Counted from the first letter of the stretch, positions 8,705-18,162 are shown. The stretch: 64,000 nt of DNA from Lachnospiraceae bacterium (GCA_024698715.1 JAILRA010000075.1:1-64000), one strand, 5' to 3'. Notes: generated by a model from the letters alone, not told the origin. Numbers and translations are program-made.

Positions 8705-9673
8705 TTAATAAAAGATTGCTTCGGCATTATATTTTTTAAGGATATCTTTTGATCTTTCCTCGCCCAAGATAAGACATACGGTGGAAAGAGCGTCGCCTTC
8801 GAGAGATGAATCAGAAAGGATCGTAACGCTTTTGATACCGTTATTGACGGGATAACCGGTTTTGGTATCGAGAATATGATGATATCTGACTCCGTCGTAT
8901 TCCACGAAACGTTCATAGGTTCCGCTCGTTACTACGGATCTGTTACTTACTTTAATACTGTTGATTATATCACCTGTATTGTCCGGATCCTTTATTCCGA
9001 TGTTGTAGTCCGTCTTATCCGGCTTGGAACCGATGACAACTATGTTACCGCCGAGAGAAATGATTGCACTTTCTACGCCGTTAGATACAAGATATTCTTT
9101 TAATTTATCGGCAATATAACCTTTAGCGATAAAGCCGAGGTCGATCCTGGCTTCAGGATCTTCGAGTTTTACTGTATCCGGTTCTTTTAAGATCACTTTT
9201 TTGTAATCGACAACTCTTAATGCATCGGAAATCTCATTGTCTTCAGGCTTTTTCGTAACCGAGATTTCATTTCCCTTATGATTGAATCCCCAGATGTCTG
9301 TTAAAGGAGCTACGGTAATATCGACGGCACCGTCTGTTTCTTCACAGAATTCAAGAGATCTCTTTAAAAGATAAAAGGTTTCATCATCTACAGTGACTTC
9401 TTCTCCGTTAGACGAATTGATATTGTAAATATCGCTTCCTTCATTATTTTTGCCAAACAGTTTGTCGTATTTCTCACAAAGCCTGATGCAGTCGTCGAGA
9501 TATTTTTCGTCTTTGTTCTTATAAACGGTTATCGAAACATAGGTATCGAAACAGTAGCAGTCCTTGGTATATATTTTATCTTTTTTGGAAATAAAAAATA
9601 TGCAGATTAAGAATGAAACAAAAACTGCGAGTATTATCAATATTTGAATTATTGTTTTATTTTTCTTATTCAT
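8705..9673 (-). CDS. apbE: FAD:protein FMN transferase (ApbE)
   Basis: 322 residues. It moves FMN from FAD onto a threonine of target flavoproteins such as RnfG and RnfD. The N-terminus has a single transmembrane anchor (about 8-29) without a clear lipobox, placing the enzyme outside the membrane. Conserved parts seen are 'DIGF..KGY'-type 'LGFIAKGYIADKL', 'SLGGNI', 'HHILDTKTGYPV' and 'EGDALSTV' (metal and FAD binding). It converges on the rnf operon, which encodes its likely substrates. The ribosome binding site is weak (AACGAGC), so the start is slightly uncertain. Confidence 0.94.
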   Translation of the reverse strand: MNKKNKTIIQILIILAVFVSFLICIFFISKKDKIYTKDCYCFDTYVSITVYKNKDEKYLDDCIRLCEKYDKLFGKNNEGSDIYNINSSNGEEVTVDDETFYLLKRSLEFCEETDGAVDITVAPLTDIWGFNHKGNEISVTKKPEDNEISDALRVVDYKKVILKEPDTVKLEDPEARIDLGFIAKGYIADKLKEYLVSNGVESAIISLGGNIVVIGSKPDKTDYNIGIKDPDNTGDIINSIKVSNRSVVTSGTYERFVEYDGVRYHHILDTKTGYPVNNGIKSVTILSDSSLEGDALSTVCLILGEERSKDILKKYNAEAIFY

Positions 9674-9702
9674 TCGCTCGTTCGGTTGAAAAGTTAAAAA
9701 TA

Positions 9703-9731
9703 TTGATTTTTGATTTCTTCAAATCTATAAT
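9703..9731 (+). promoter_or_regulatory. Promoter of the surface-protein operon
   Basis: TTGATT at 9703-9708, a 17-base spacer and TATAAT at 9726-9731. It faces the wall-repeat gene and leaves an AT-rich leader of about 125 bases with several TTTTGATT copies, whose role I cannot state. Confidence 0.6.
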
Positions 9732-9864
9732 GGTATTACTCAAAAAATATTGAAATCTTTTATCATTCTAATGAAGAATTTAATTCAAATCAAGGGCCGT
9801 ATACAGTTTTTGATTTTTTAAAGATTTGATTTTTCGAATATATTGATATAACGGATTGCTAAAT

Positions 9865-11559
9865 ATGACTGCCCCAAAAAAGACCGGATTTTTTTATCTG
9901 ATTCTATTTCTTTTTGATATAGATATCATCGTTCTGGCTCTGATGCTTCAGCTGCTGAACGGATGGAAAACAATAAATAACGAAAATGAATGGAAATACT
10001 ATTCTTTAGGTAAAGCCTACACCGGATTAAGAACCGTCGATGATAAAGAATATTACTTTGACGATGACGGCATAATGCGAGAAGGCTTTTTTTCAGTTAA
10101 CGAAAAGACGTATTATCAGGATTACGAAAACGGGATTTATACCGGTGAATCATATATTGACGGTCATGAATATAATCTTTGTGATGACGGTCATCTGAAT
10201 AAAGGTATAGTCGGTGTTGACGGATATTATTATATTTTTGATGAATACGGTTATCCTTTGTCGGGTATAAATGAGTTTGAAGAAAACAGATATTACTCGG
10301 ACGATACCGGAAGACTGTTTTCGGGATTCAGGACCATAGATGATGAAAAATACTATTTCAGCAGGAATGACGGTCATATGTATACCGGATTGCATGAAAT
10401 AGAAGGTTACAAGTATTATTTTGACGATGAAGACGGACATATGCTTTCCGGATTTATTCCGATCGACGGCGATACTTATTTTTTCAGCGCCAACACCGGA
10501 AAAATGATCAAAGACAGGATGCAGTATCTCGGCAAGTGGTATATGTTCGACGGATCGGGCAAAATGATCACGGGCTTTTTCGTTGACGGCGACGATCTGT
10601 ATTATTACAAAGAAGATACCGGCGAGATGTTTGTCGGCTGGATGTCGCTTGACGATGAATACTGTTATTTTAAGGAAGACGGTAAACTGGCCAAGGGCTG
10701 GACTGTCATAGATGATAAAAAATATTATTTCGAATCGGAATTCGGTTATTCCGTTGAAGGATGGCAGGAGATCGATTTTAAGAAATATTATTTTACCCCC
10801 GAAAGATATGCTGCAAGCGGATTTTATCAGATTGACGGGAAAACCTATTATTTTAATCCCGACTGTACTTGGGTTGAAAGAAACGGATTCAATTCTCTGC
10901 TTGGAAAGACGTATTATTTTAACAATGACAGTACGCTGACATTCGGATGGAAGGAGATAGGAGATAACAGATATTATTTCGATTCCGAAGGCGCGATGAG
11001 TGTCGGTTTCAAGAATATAGACAATAAATACTATTATTTCTATAATGACGGGAAACTTGCGATCAACACCATGGTTGGCAAATACAGGATCGACAAGGAT
11101 GGTGTTGCGACCAATCCTTTCGCCGTTATCACCAAAGCCAACCTTAACGAATATGTTAAGTATCTTTTGGATTCGAACGGAAAAGATCTGTATTCTATCT
11201 ACAGTTACTGCAAGAATAATTTCAGCTACAGATATCTCGACAAGGCAGATATTGATACAATGGCATGCAGAATGTTCAATAACGGAAGCGGTGCGTGCTG
11301 GGATTATGCGGCTATCTGTTATAAGATGATGACGGCTGCAGGATATAACTGCAAGATTGTTATCGGTAAAGGTGCAGTTTACAGCGAGCATAACTGGTTG
11401 CTGGTTGAAATATCGCCGGGAGTATGGAGGCATGTGGATCCCGAAAGACAGGGCTATAATATTTTCCTTCTGACTGACGAAGAACTGGAAGCGTATGACG
11501 GAATAAAATCCAATGTAAGGTATCAGTGGAATCATGATGATTATCCGGCTGCGAAATAA
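9865..11559 (+). CDS. Wall-repeat protein with C-terminal transglutaminase-like domain
   Basis: About 564 residues. An N-terminal membrane segment (about 8-32) is followed by some 18 tandem ~20-residue aromatic repeats of the choline/cell-wall-binding type (pattern 'G-x-x-x-I-D-x-K-x-Y-Y-F-x-x-D-G') up to about residue 415. The C-terminus is a transglutaminase-fold domain with an intact triad: C478 in 'GACWDYA', H509 in 'SEHNWLLVE', D525 in 'HVDPE'. It is probably a surface protein that uses the repeats to dock on the wall or teichoic acid and the domain to cross-link or cleave peptide bonds. The start is set at ATG 9865; the ribosome binding site (AACGGA) is weak. It is first in a six-gene run. 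Confidence 0.85.
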   Translation: MTAPKKTGFFYLILFLFDIDIIVLALMLQLLNGWKTINNENEWKYYSLGKAYTGLRTVDDKEYYFDDDGIMREGFFSVNEKTYYQDYENGIYTGESYIDGHEYNLCDDGHLNKGIVGVDGYYYIFDEYGYPLSGINEFEENRYYSDDTGRLFSGFRTIDDEKYYFSRNDGHMYTGLHEIEGYKYYFDDEDGHMLSGFIPIDGDTYFFSANTGKMIKDRMQYLGKWYMFDGSGKMITGFFVDGDDLYYYKEDTGEMFVGWMSLDDEYCYFKEDGKLAKGWTVIDDKKYYFESEFGYSVEGWQEIDFKKYYFTPERYAASGFYQIDGKTYYFNPDCTWVERNGFNSLLGKTYYFNNDSTLTFGWKEIGDNRYYFDSEGAMSVGFKNIDNKYYYFYNDGKLAINTMVGKYRIDKDGVATNPFAVITKANLNEYVKYLLDSNGKDLYSIYSYCKNNFSYRYLDKADIDTMACRMFNNGSGACWDYAAICYKMMTAAGYNCKIVIGKGAVYSEHNWLLVEISPGVWRHVDPERQGYNIFLLTDEELEAYDGIKSNVRYQWNHDDYPAAK

Positions 11560-11561
11560 AA

Positions 11562-13466
11562 ATGAGTAAACAGAACAAACATAAAAAAAGAAATATGTTC
11601 ATTTATGCATTCATATCGTCAATATGCATTTTTATGCTATTGGCGATGTTTGTTTTGCTTTATCCTTATTTAAGCGTTAAGGTAAAAGATACTTATGAGA
11701 ATCTGATCTCCAAAAGAGCGGAAGCAGGTATTATTGGAGATGAAAACAATGATTTAAATAACGTGAACGCTAATGATGATACATTAAACGAAAACAACAA
11801 TGATTCCGGTACCGGTGATGATGTTAATAACACAGGAGACAATAATAGTAATAACGGTACTAATGAAAGTAACAATTCAGGTAATGGAACCGGAACCGGC
11901 GAAAACAGTGATTCGGGAAATGATAATTCGGATAATAACTCGGGAAATGATACAGGCAATGCTAACAATGATCCCGGTAACGGTACAGGCAAAGATATTA
12001 CCATAAATCCCGTATATGATATTAAGGTTAATGCAACAAGCGTCGATATTACATTTGATTTTTCTCCCGAAAAAGGATTTACGGTTAAATACAGATCAAA
12101 AGAAAATTACGATAACCACGGGAAGGATAAGAGAGAAGACAAAACCTTATCGATGGATGAAATATGTACGCATATAAAACATGATGAAGGAAATTCCGTG
12201 GAAAGTCGTGAGAACGGATGGCATGTTATTGAAGCCAAAGGCAGTTCTCTGTCGATAAGCGGACTTGAACCTGATAAAGAATATGAACTTCATGTCTTAT
12301 GCAATAACACTTCCGAAAGCAAACCGGTCGAGACTATAAAAACTCCGGCATACGGATTCGGAGATCCTTTTAAAGACATAGACTCTTTCTTTTGCGTGAG
12401 CGAAAGGGAAGAAACGGGAAAGGTCATAAAAAGAGGGAAAATTAAGGAAGTAAAAATGTCTTCGCCCAACGGATGTCTTAATGCCAAGGTGAAGCCTGTA
12501 ATGGATTCGGATCTTTATGATGACATTCTTCTGGTTTCAAAGTCCTCTAGTATCGAAAAAGGTGCTGAAGCAAAGATAATCATGGATCAGAACGGGCATT
12601 ACTGTTATCTGACAGATGAAGGCGACTGGCTTGTATTTATTGAAGATGTATCAGGAAACAAAGGATGGATAGATGCAAGAAAGCTTATGATAGATTCCAT
12701 GAGGCTTTTCAGTCCTGAAGACAGTAAATATGCAGTAAGGATCTCAAGAAGCAATGCATATTCTTCATTGTTTACGGCGGGCGGAAATGCTAAAGAGGTT
12801 AACGGTTCATCCGACAGCGAATCCCGATTCGATATTATTAAAAACGATGATTTTAATATCAATGACGATTTCGATGGTTATAATCTGATTGAAAATATTA
12901 CGGGAACTGCGCTTCCGAATTACGGAAGCAGGGATGAACTTCCAGTTATCTGGGATCTGGCACACGAACTTATCCAATGTCAGAAAGGAGCGCTTGAAAA
13001 CGGATATACACTTATCTTGTACGACGGATACAGACCTCAGTCGGCATCAAAAGCCGTCAGTGATAATCTTTCCTCGGAAGGATATCTGTCAAAAAGCATA
13101 AATAACAGGAATCTTGCCAAGGGATTTCTTCAAAACGGAAGTTATGATCATACATATTATATTTCAAAGTATTCAAGACATAATAAGGGGATAGCCGTGG
13201 ATCTTTCTCTGGTCAGATTAACTGCTGACGGTGAAGATGACGGAGAAGCCGTAATGCAGACCAAAATGCATACATTGGATTTTAGATGCAATATGTATTA
13301 TAATACTTGGGAAGCTGATCTGCTTTCGGATATTATGATGGGACACGGTTCGAATCTGGAGTGTCTCAAGGTGAGATCGGAATGGTGGCATTTTCAGATG
13401 AAAAATGACCGCACGGATATTTATCCGTTATTTGACAAATACGAATACAACGATTTTGTATTCTAG
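11562..13466 (+). CDS. Membrane-anchored VanX-like D-Ala-D-Ala dipeptidase domain protein
   Basis: 634 residues. One N-terminal helix (about 12-34) is followed by an Asn/Gly/Asp/Ser-rich linker (about 60-145), a fibronectin III-like segment (about 150-260, ending 'SISGLEPDKEYELHV'), an SH3-like segment (about 330-380) and a C-terminal M15 peptidase. The zinc site is complete: H540 and D547 in 'SRHNKGIAVDLSL', E607 and H610 in 'EWWHF', and an Arg in 'YDGYRPQSA'. This pattern is that of VanX/DdpX dipeptidases, which hydrolyse D-Ala-D-Ala. VanX itself is a short cytoplasmic enzyme; this one is predicted outside the cell. It starts 2 bases after the preceding stop. Confidence 0.85.
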   Translation: MSKQNKHKKRNMFIYAFISSICIFMLLAMFVLLYPYLSVKVKDTYENLISKRAEAGIIGDENNDLNNVNANDDTLNENNNDSGTGDDVNNTGDNNSNNGTNESNNSGNGTGTGENSDSGNDNSDNNSGNDTGNANNDPGNGTGKDITINPVYDIKVNATSVDITFDFSPEKGFTVKYRSKENYDNHGKDKREDKTLSMDEICTHIKHDEGNSVESRENGWHVIEAKGSSLSISGLEPDKEYELHVLCNNTSESKPVETIKTPAYGFGDPFKDIDSFFCVSEREETGKVIKRGKIKEVKMSSPNGCLNAKVKPVMDSDLYDDILLVSKSSSIEKGAEAKIIMDQNGHYCYLTDEGDWLVFIEDVSGNKGWIDARKLMIDSMRLFSPEDSKYAVRISRSNAYSSLFTAGGNAKEVNGSSDSESRFDIIKNDDFNINDDFDGYNLIENITGTALPNYGSRDELPVIWDLAHELIQCQKGALENGYTLILYDGYRPQSASKAVSDNLSSEGYLSKSINNRNLAKGFLQNGSYDHTYYISKYSRHNKGIAVDLSLVRLTADGEDDGEAVMQTKMHTLDFRCNMYYNTWEADLLSDIMMGHGSNLECLKVRSEWWHFQMKNDRTDIYPLFDKYEYNDFVF

Positions 13467-13488
13467 AATATATTTGACCGGAGTAAAA

Positions 13489-14127
13489 ATGAAAAGAAGA
13501 TTTATTACAATATTTGCAGTCGTATCGTTCTCGTTTTTGTTTGCATGCTCAAACGGAAATGAGGTTAAACAGGAAAGAAATACTTCCGTTTCGGTTAATG
13601 AGACCGTTCCGGAAGCGGAAGAGGAAATTGCCGAAACCGATACCGATAAACCCATACTTGATGCGGTACCTACAGAATCAAAGCTCGGTTCGGGAGATTC
13701 ATATCTTGATGCATTCAAGGCAGGAATAGTTCTTGATAACATGATGACCATCAATATCGGTGATGATTTCACAAGTACGGCAGAAAAGATCGGTGAATAC
13801 GAAGCTGAAGAAGGTCAGGCCTGCCTGGATGACGGCTATGACACCAATTATTATTACGGTGATGAGGATCTGATAGTATATACATATGCGGGCAACGGCA
13901 AGCAGATAGTTTACGGAATATATGCTTCGAAACCCGGTTATAAAACGTCCGATAAGATCGAGATCGGAACGACTGTCAAAGACGATATATATGAGCTTTA
14001 CGGTGATGCCAATGAGTCTTTCGGCACTACCTGGGTTTATTATGTTACAGACAAGGATACGAAATTAAGTATCGAATTCGATAAGAATGATACTGTTAAA
14101 AGTATCTATGTAAATAAAGACAACTAA
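13489..14127 (+). CDS. Lipoprotein of unknown function
   Basis: About 212 residues. A lipoprotein signal peptide ends in the lipobox 'LFAC', followed by an acidic linker and a globular domain rich in Tyr and Asp. I recognise no family. The start is ATG 13489, preceded by CCGGAG; a longer in-frame reading from 13405 would overlap the preceding gene and destroy the signal peptide. It sits 22 bases after the VanX-like gene and 20 before the MBOAT gene, so it belongs to the surface operon. Confidence 0.8.
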   Translation: MKRRFITIFAVVSFSFLFACSNGNEVKQERNTSVSVNETVPEAEEEIAETDTDKPILDAVPTESKLGSGDSYLDAFKAGIVLDNMMTINIGDDFTSTAEKIGEYEAEEGQACLDDGYDTNYYYGDEDLIVYTYAGNGKQIVYGIYASKPGYKTSDKIEIGTTVKDDIYELYGDANESFGTTWVYYVTDKDTKLSIEFDKNDTVKSIYVNKDN

Positions 14128-14147
14128 TACATTTCGGGTGCAGATTA

Positions 14148-15551
14148 ATGGTTTTCAGCAGTTTTGCTTTTTTATGTTTTTTTCTGCCCATAATTTTTAT
14201 ACTTTACTATATAATTCCTTCGGCTAAAGTCAGGAATTATATTTTGATGTTTGCAAGTCTCGTTTTCTATGCTTACGGTGAACCTGTATACATCCTTCTT
14301 CTTTTGATTTCAGTTTTTATCAATTATATATTCGGGATCATTCTCGATAAGAAAAAAAGCAGGGCAGTACTTGCTGTTGCTGTTATTCTAAATGTTTCGT
14401 TTCTTTTTGTATTCAAATATCTTGCATTTTTCATTGCGTCTTTTAATATGCTTCCGACCGGACTGCATATACCGGATGTATCGATCTCGCTTCCCATAGG
14501 AATCTCATTTTATACTTTCCAGGCGATATCCTATATTGTCGATGATTACAGGGGCGATGTAAAAGGGCAGAAGAATTTCTTTAAACTGCTTCTTTATATT
14601 TCTTTTTTTCCGCAGCTTATAGCAGGTCCTATCGTAAAATATCATGATTTTGAACATCAGATCGATAACAGGATCGCGGATCCTTCAAAGATCAAAGACG
14701 GTATCATCAGATTTTCCATTGGTTTATCAAAAAAAATACTGATCGCAAACAGAGTCGGCTTTGTGGCAGATAAGATCTTTCAAACGGATATGTCCAATAT
14801 GAGCGCGCTCGGAGCATGGCTTGGAGCATTTGCGTATCTTATGCAGATCTATTACGATTTTTCGGGCTATTCGGATATGGCTATCGGTCTCGGCAAAATC
14901 TTCGGGTTCGAATTTGCAGAGAATTTCAATTATCCCTATATTTCCGTCGGGATCAAAGAATTCTGGAGAAGATGGCATATCTCTTTGTCGACTTGGTTTA
15001 AAGAGTACATCTATATTCCTTTGGGCGGTAACAGGAAGGGTAAGGCAAGGACGCTCGTAAATAAATACATAGTTTTTGCCGCAACGGGAATCTGGCACGG
15101 TGCGAACTGGACATTTCTTTTGTGGGGACTATATCACGGAACTTTACTTGTTATAGAGGATTCGTTAAAAGATATCAGATTTTTTGAGAAGATCGGAAAG
15201 AATAAAGCATTTCGCTTTGTCGCAAGAATATATACCCTGCTTGCAGTCTGTATCGGATTTGTTCTTTTCAGGTCGGACAGTATCGGTCAGGCTTTTATGA
15301 TGTTTAAGAATATGCTTTTTATAAATACAGGCATCATAAAACCCGATGTCGTTACATTAGTATCGCCGATCTATATTTTCGTATATATCATTGCGGTTAT
15401 CGGCTGTACGGGTGTGGTTAAGAAAGTTTTCGAAAAGATAAATGCAAAAACTGATATTGTACTTATGGCATTCAGCATTGTCAATCTGCTGCTTTGCTAT
15501 ATGAGCCTGGCATCAAATGCCTATAATCCTTTTATTTATTTCAGGTTCTGA
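14148..15551 (+). CDS. MBOAT-family O-acyltransferase (AlgI-like)
   Basis: 467 residues with about ten membrane helices. Signatures of the AlgI/PatA branch of MBOAT enzymes are present: 'FWRRWHISLSTWF', 'YIPLGGNRKG', and the catalytic histidine in 'GIWHGANWTFLLWGLYHG'. These proteins pass acyl (usually acetyl) groups across the membrane to a partner that modifies an exopolysaccharide or wall polymer. The partner is probably the next gene, 2 bases downstream. The acceptor polymer cannot be told from sequence. Confidence 0.93.
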   Translation: MVFSSFAFLCFFLPIIFILYYIIPSAKVRNYILMFASLVFYAYGEPVYILLLLISVFINYIFGIILDKKKSRAVLAVAVILNVSFLFVFKYLAFFIASFNMLPTGLHIPDVSISLPIGISFYTFQAISYIVDDYRGDVKGQKNFFKLLLYISFFPQLIAGPIVKYHDFEHQIDNRIADPSKIKDGIIRFSIGLSKKILIANRVGFVADKIFQTDMSNMSALGAWLGAFAYLMQIYYDFSGYSDMAIGLGKIFGFEFAENFNYPYISVGIKEFWRRWHISLSTWFKEYIYIPLGGNRKGKARTLVNKYIVFAATGIWHGANWTFLLWGLYHGTLLVIEDSLKDIRFFEKIGKNKAFRFVARIYTLLAVCIGFVLFRSDSIGQAFMMFKNMLFINTGIIKPDVVTLVSPIYIFVYIIAVIGCTGVVKKVFEKINAKTDIVLMAFSIVNLLLCYMSLASNAYNPFIYFRF

Positions 15552-15553
15552 TA

Positions 15554-16900
15554 ATGAAAGCAAAAAACAATATTTTCATTTGCATATTTGTTATTCTTCT
15601 TACGGTACCTTCGCTGAGCATGCCGTTCTTTTTCAATGCCGTTAATACGGAAAAAAGAGAACTTGCATCTTTTCCGGAGATTATGAACGATGGTAAGATA
15701 AACAGCTCATTTACTTCGGATTTCGATTCATGGATCAACGACAGGATAGGATTCAGAAACGAACTTGTCTATGCAGAAACTTTGACCGAAAAGAATATTT
15801 TCGGTAATTCCGCGGTTTCGGATATAGTTCTCGGAAAAGATGACTGGCTTTTTTATTCGGATACGCTTGATGATTATTTTGCGAACAGGACGATATCCGA
15901 TAAGAATGCGGAAAATATAGCGACTTCTTTAAAAATGGTACAGGATCACTGTGAAGAAGCCGGCGTTGACTTTGTATTTACGATAGTTCCGAACAAGAAC
16001 ACGCTTTATCCGCAGTATATGAAAGACTATTATCTTTCCGGAAGCGACGGAAACATGGAAGCCGTTGTGAAGGCATTGAAAGAAAAAGATGTCAATTATG
16101 CGGATCTTTACTCTGCATTTGCTTCAAGAGACGAAGTTTATTATCAAAGATACGACAGTCACTGGAATTACGAGGGCGCACTCATCGGATACAGAACGGT
16201 TATGAACTGTTCGATAAATGAATATAACGATTTCGATGATATAAGCTTTGAGAAAAAAGAAGACTGGGAACCCGATCTTGCACAGATGTTTTACGGTGTA
16301 CATATGCCCGATGACATTCAGTACTATCCCGTATATGAGTTCGATTACGAGATCGTATCGAAAGAAAAGGAAAGCGATGCGTTAAGACTTAAGACCGAAT
16401 GCGAGAGCGGCAAGGGGAATGCTCTTATATTCAGGGATTCTTTTATGAATACAGCATATATTTATTTTGCGCAGAATTTCGAAAATGCAACGTTTTCAAG
16501 AAGTTATCCGATCAAAATAGATGCCGGAGACGGTGAAACCGATACAGTCATTTATGAGATCGTTGAAAGAAATCTTAAGCTACTTTGCGAGAAAGCGCCG
16601 GTTATAAAGGCAAAAGCCTGTGATGAAATAACCGAAAACCATAAGGAAGTAAATTCAGAGTCTTATAGGATCTTTTCGGAAGAAAAGAACAAAATGACTC
16701 ATATTTACGGATATTTTGACGAAAACTTATCCGTATCGGGAAATGATATCTACGTAAAAGTAAATGACAGATTTTATAAAGCTTTTCCCATATATGAAAA
16801 GGAACTGCTTGACGATAAAACATCCGATAACGGTTTTTCGGTATACATGGATACCGAAAATGATGTACAATTGGATAAAGTAAAAGTATTTGTTGACTGA
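15554..16900 (+). CDS. SGNH/DHHW-type extracellular acyltransferase partner (AlgX/AlgJ-like)
   Basis: 448 residues with an N-terminal signal or anchor helix (about 8-28). Conserved pieces of the AlgX/DHHW family are 'DRIGFRNELV', 'GKDDWLFY', 'TIVPNKNTLYP', 'YDSHWNYEGA' (catalytic Asp/His) and 'LIFRDSFMNT' (catalytic Ser). The C-terminal ~100 residues are not recognised. These proteins accept the acyl group delivered by an MBOAT partner and place it on the outside polymer. It is tightly coupled to the MBOAT gene, which supports a two-component O-acetylation unit. Confidence 0.87.
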   Translation: MKAKNNIFICIFVILLTVPSLSMPFFFNAVNTEKRELASFPEIMNDGKINSSFTSDFDSWINDRIGFRNELVYAETLTEKNIFGNSAVSDIVLGKDDWLFYSDTLDDYFANRTISDKNAENIATSLKMVQDHCEEAGVDFVFTIVPNKNTLYPQYMKDYYLSGSDGNMEAVVKALKEKDVNYADLYSAFASRDEVYYQRYDSHWNYEGALIGYRTVMNCSINEYNDFDDISFEKKEDWEPDLAQMFYGVHMPDDIQYYPVYEFDYEIVSKEKESDALRLKTECESGKGNALIFRDSFMNTAYIYFAQNFENATFSRSYPIKIDAGDGETDTVIYEIVERNLKLLCEKAPVIKAKACDEITENHKEVNSESYRIFSEEKNKMTHIYGYFDENLSVSGNDIYVKVNDRFYKAFPIYEKELLDDKTSDNGFSVYMDTENDVQLDKVKVFVD

Positions 16901-16914
16901 TGAGGAAATCGTAA

Positions 16915-18024
16915 ATGAAAGAAGACGATGATTTTTATAAAGACGAACCCGAAGAAGGCTCCAAATCGTTGATCGGTGCCGGACTTATGATCTCGGGCAT
17001 TGCCATTCTCGGAATAGTGGCGGTTGTTATTGCATTTAACAGGGATTCTTTCAGATTCGGAAAGAACGAAACGACTGAGACTTCACCAAAGGTGGAAGGA
17101 TATGTGAATCTCGATGATTATATTTCGGGAAACGATATAGTTTCCGACGATCTGGATATCTGGGATGAATATCTTGACGAAAACGAAGGCGAAAACGCAG
17201 CTTCTTCTGAAAACGTCGAAACCGAAGAAGAGGAAGAGACGACACCCGTTGAAGAAGATCCTTCGATGGGCGGAACCAAAACACTCGTAAAAAAATCCGA
17301 CGGTAAGGAAGTCTGGGTCAATATAAACAAATATCTTTCTCCCAATCAGCTGGATAATGCTTCTTTTATCCTCAAAAACGGAAGACTGGATTATTATGAC
17401 GAGGGCGAGAAGGTTTCCAAAACCGGTATCATAGTGGATATGAATGACGATTACGTGGATTTCGCCAAAGTCAAAAGAGACAATATCGATTTTGTTCTCA
17501 TAAAACTCGGACAGAGAGGATATTCAACCGGCAATATCACGCTTGATGAAAATTTCTATACGAATTTTAAAAATGCAAAAGATGCGGGACTTCATGTCGG
17601 AGTGCTGTTTTCCTCTCAGGCGATAAGCAAGGAAGAAGCCGAAGAAGAAGCGAGATTCGTAATTGAAACTCTCGGCGAAGAGAAGATTGATTATCCCGTC
17701 TGCTTCTATATGAATTACGTCAAAAACGACAAATCAAGAGTCGAAGACATTACTCCCGAAGAAAAAACACTGGTCGCACGTGCTTTTATGGATACGATCA
17801 AAGAAGCCGGAATGAATTCGATACTTTACGGAAACAAGGAATGGCTCCTTTGCAACATGAATTATACTTCCATATCCTATTATGATATCCTGCTCGATCA
17901 GGAAGAAGACCTTCCGGATTTTCCGTACAGATTTAAGATGTGGAAATACACAACTGCTGATATAGAGGGCGTCAGCGGAAAGTCCGAACTCATAATATCC
18001 TTCATTGACTATTCGCTCAAATAA
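16915..18024 (+). CDS. GH25 lysozyme-fold protein, probably inactive
   Basis: 369 residues: a short acidic cytoplasmic start, a membrane helix (about 20-42), an acidic linker and a C-terminal GH25-like barrel (about 170-369). The first barrel strand 'GIIVDMNDDYVDFAKVK' keeps an Asp (D175), and 'FVLIKLGQRGYSTGN' and 'FKMWKYTT' match the fold. The catalytic D-x-E of GH25 muramidases ('PVxLDVE') reads 'PVCFYMN' here, with Y265 and N267 in place of the acids. It is therefore likely a binding or structural relative rather than a muramidase. It is the last gene of the surface operon. Confidence 0.78.
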   Translation: MKEDDDFYKDEPEEGSKSLIGAGLMISGIAILGIVAVVIAFNRDSFRFGKNETTETSPKVEGYVNLDDYISGNDIVSDDLDIWDEYLDENEGENAASSENVETEEEEETTPVEEDPSMGGTKTLVKKSDGKEVWVNINKYLSPNQLDNASFILKNGRLDYYDEGEKVSKTGIIVDMNDDYVDFAKVKRDNIDFVLIKLGQRGYSTGNITLDENFYTNFKNAKDAGLHVGVLFSSQAISKEEAEEEARFVIETLGEEKIDYPVCFYMNYVKNDKSRVEDITPEEKTLVARAFMDTIKEAGMNSILYGNKEWLLCNMNYTSISYYDILLDQEEDLPDFPYRFKMWKYTTADIEGVSGKSELIISFIDYSLK

Positions 18025-18090
18025 TGATGACCTATTCTTCGTTCAGACGAATTTACGGAAAGTTTTTGGAAATACATTGAAAATTTATTC

Positions 18091-18119
18091 TTGAATTCTG
18101 AGAATTCTTATTATAAAAT
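18091..18119 (+). promoter_or_regulatory. Promoter of efp
   Basis: TTGAAT at 18091-18096, a 17-base spacer and TAAAAT at 18114-18119. The spacer holds an inverted repeat GAATTC-TGA-GAATTC. A short leader of about 37 bases follows. Confidence 0.5.
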
Positions 18120-18162
18120 ATTTTAGTATTTAATTGCTTTACACATATTAGGAGGAAAATTT

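Noticed and set aside
10150-11535. 461-codon open frame on the minus strand opposite the wall-repeat gene
   Set aside because: It is a mirror of the aromatic repeats (Tyr/Asp codons read backwards give Ile/Val-rich text), has no ribosome binding site, and the plus-strand protein has clear domains.
18025-18062. Terminator after the GH25-like gene
   Set aside because: A small TTCGT/ACGAA hairpin exists but has no T-run, so I do not call it.
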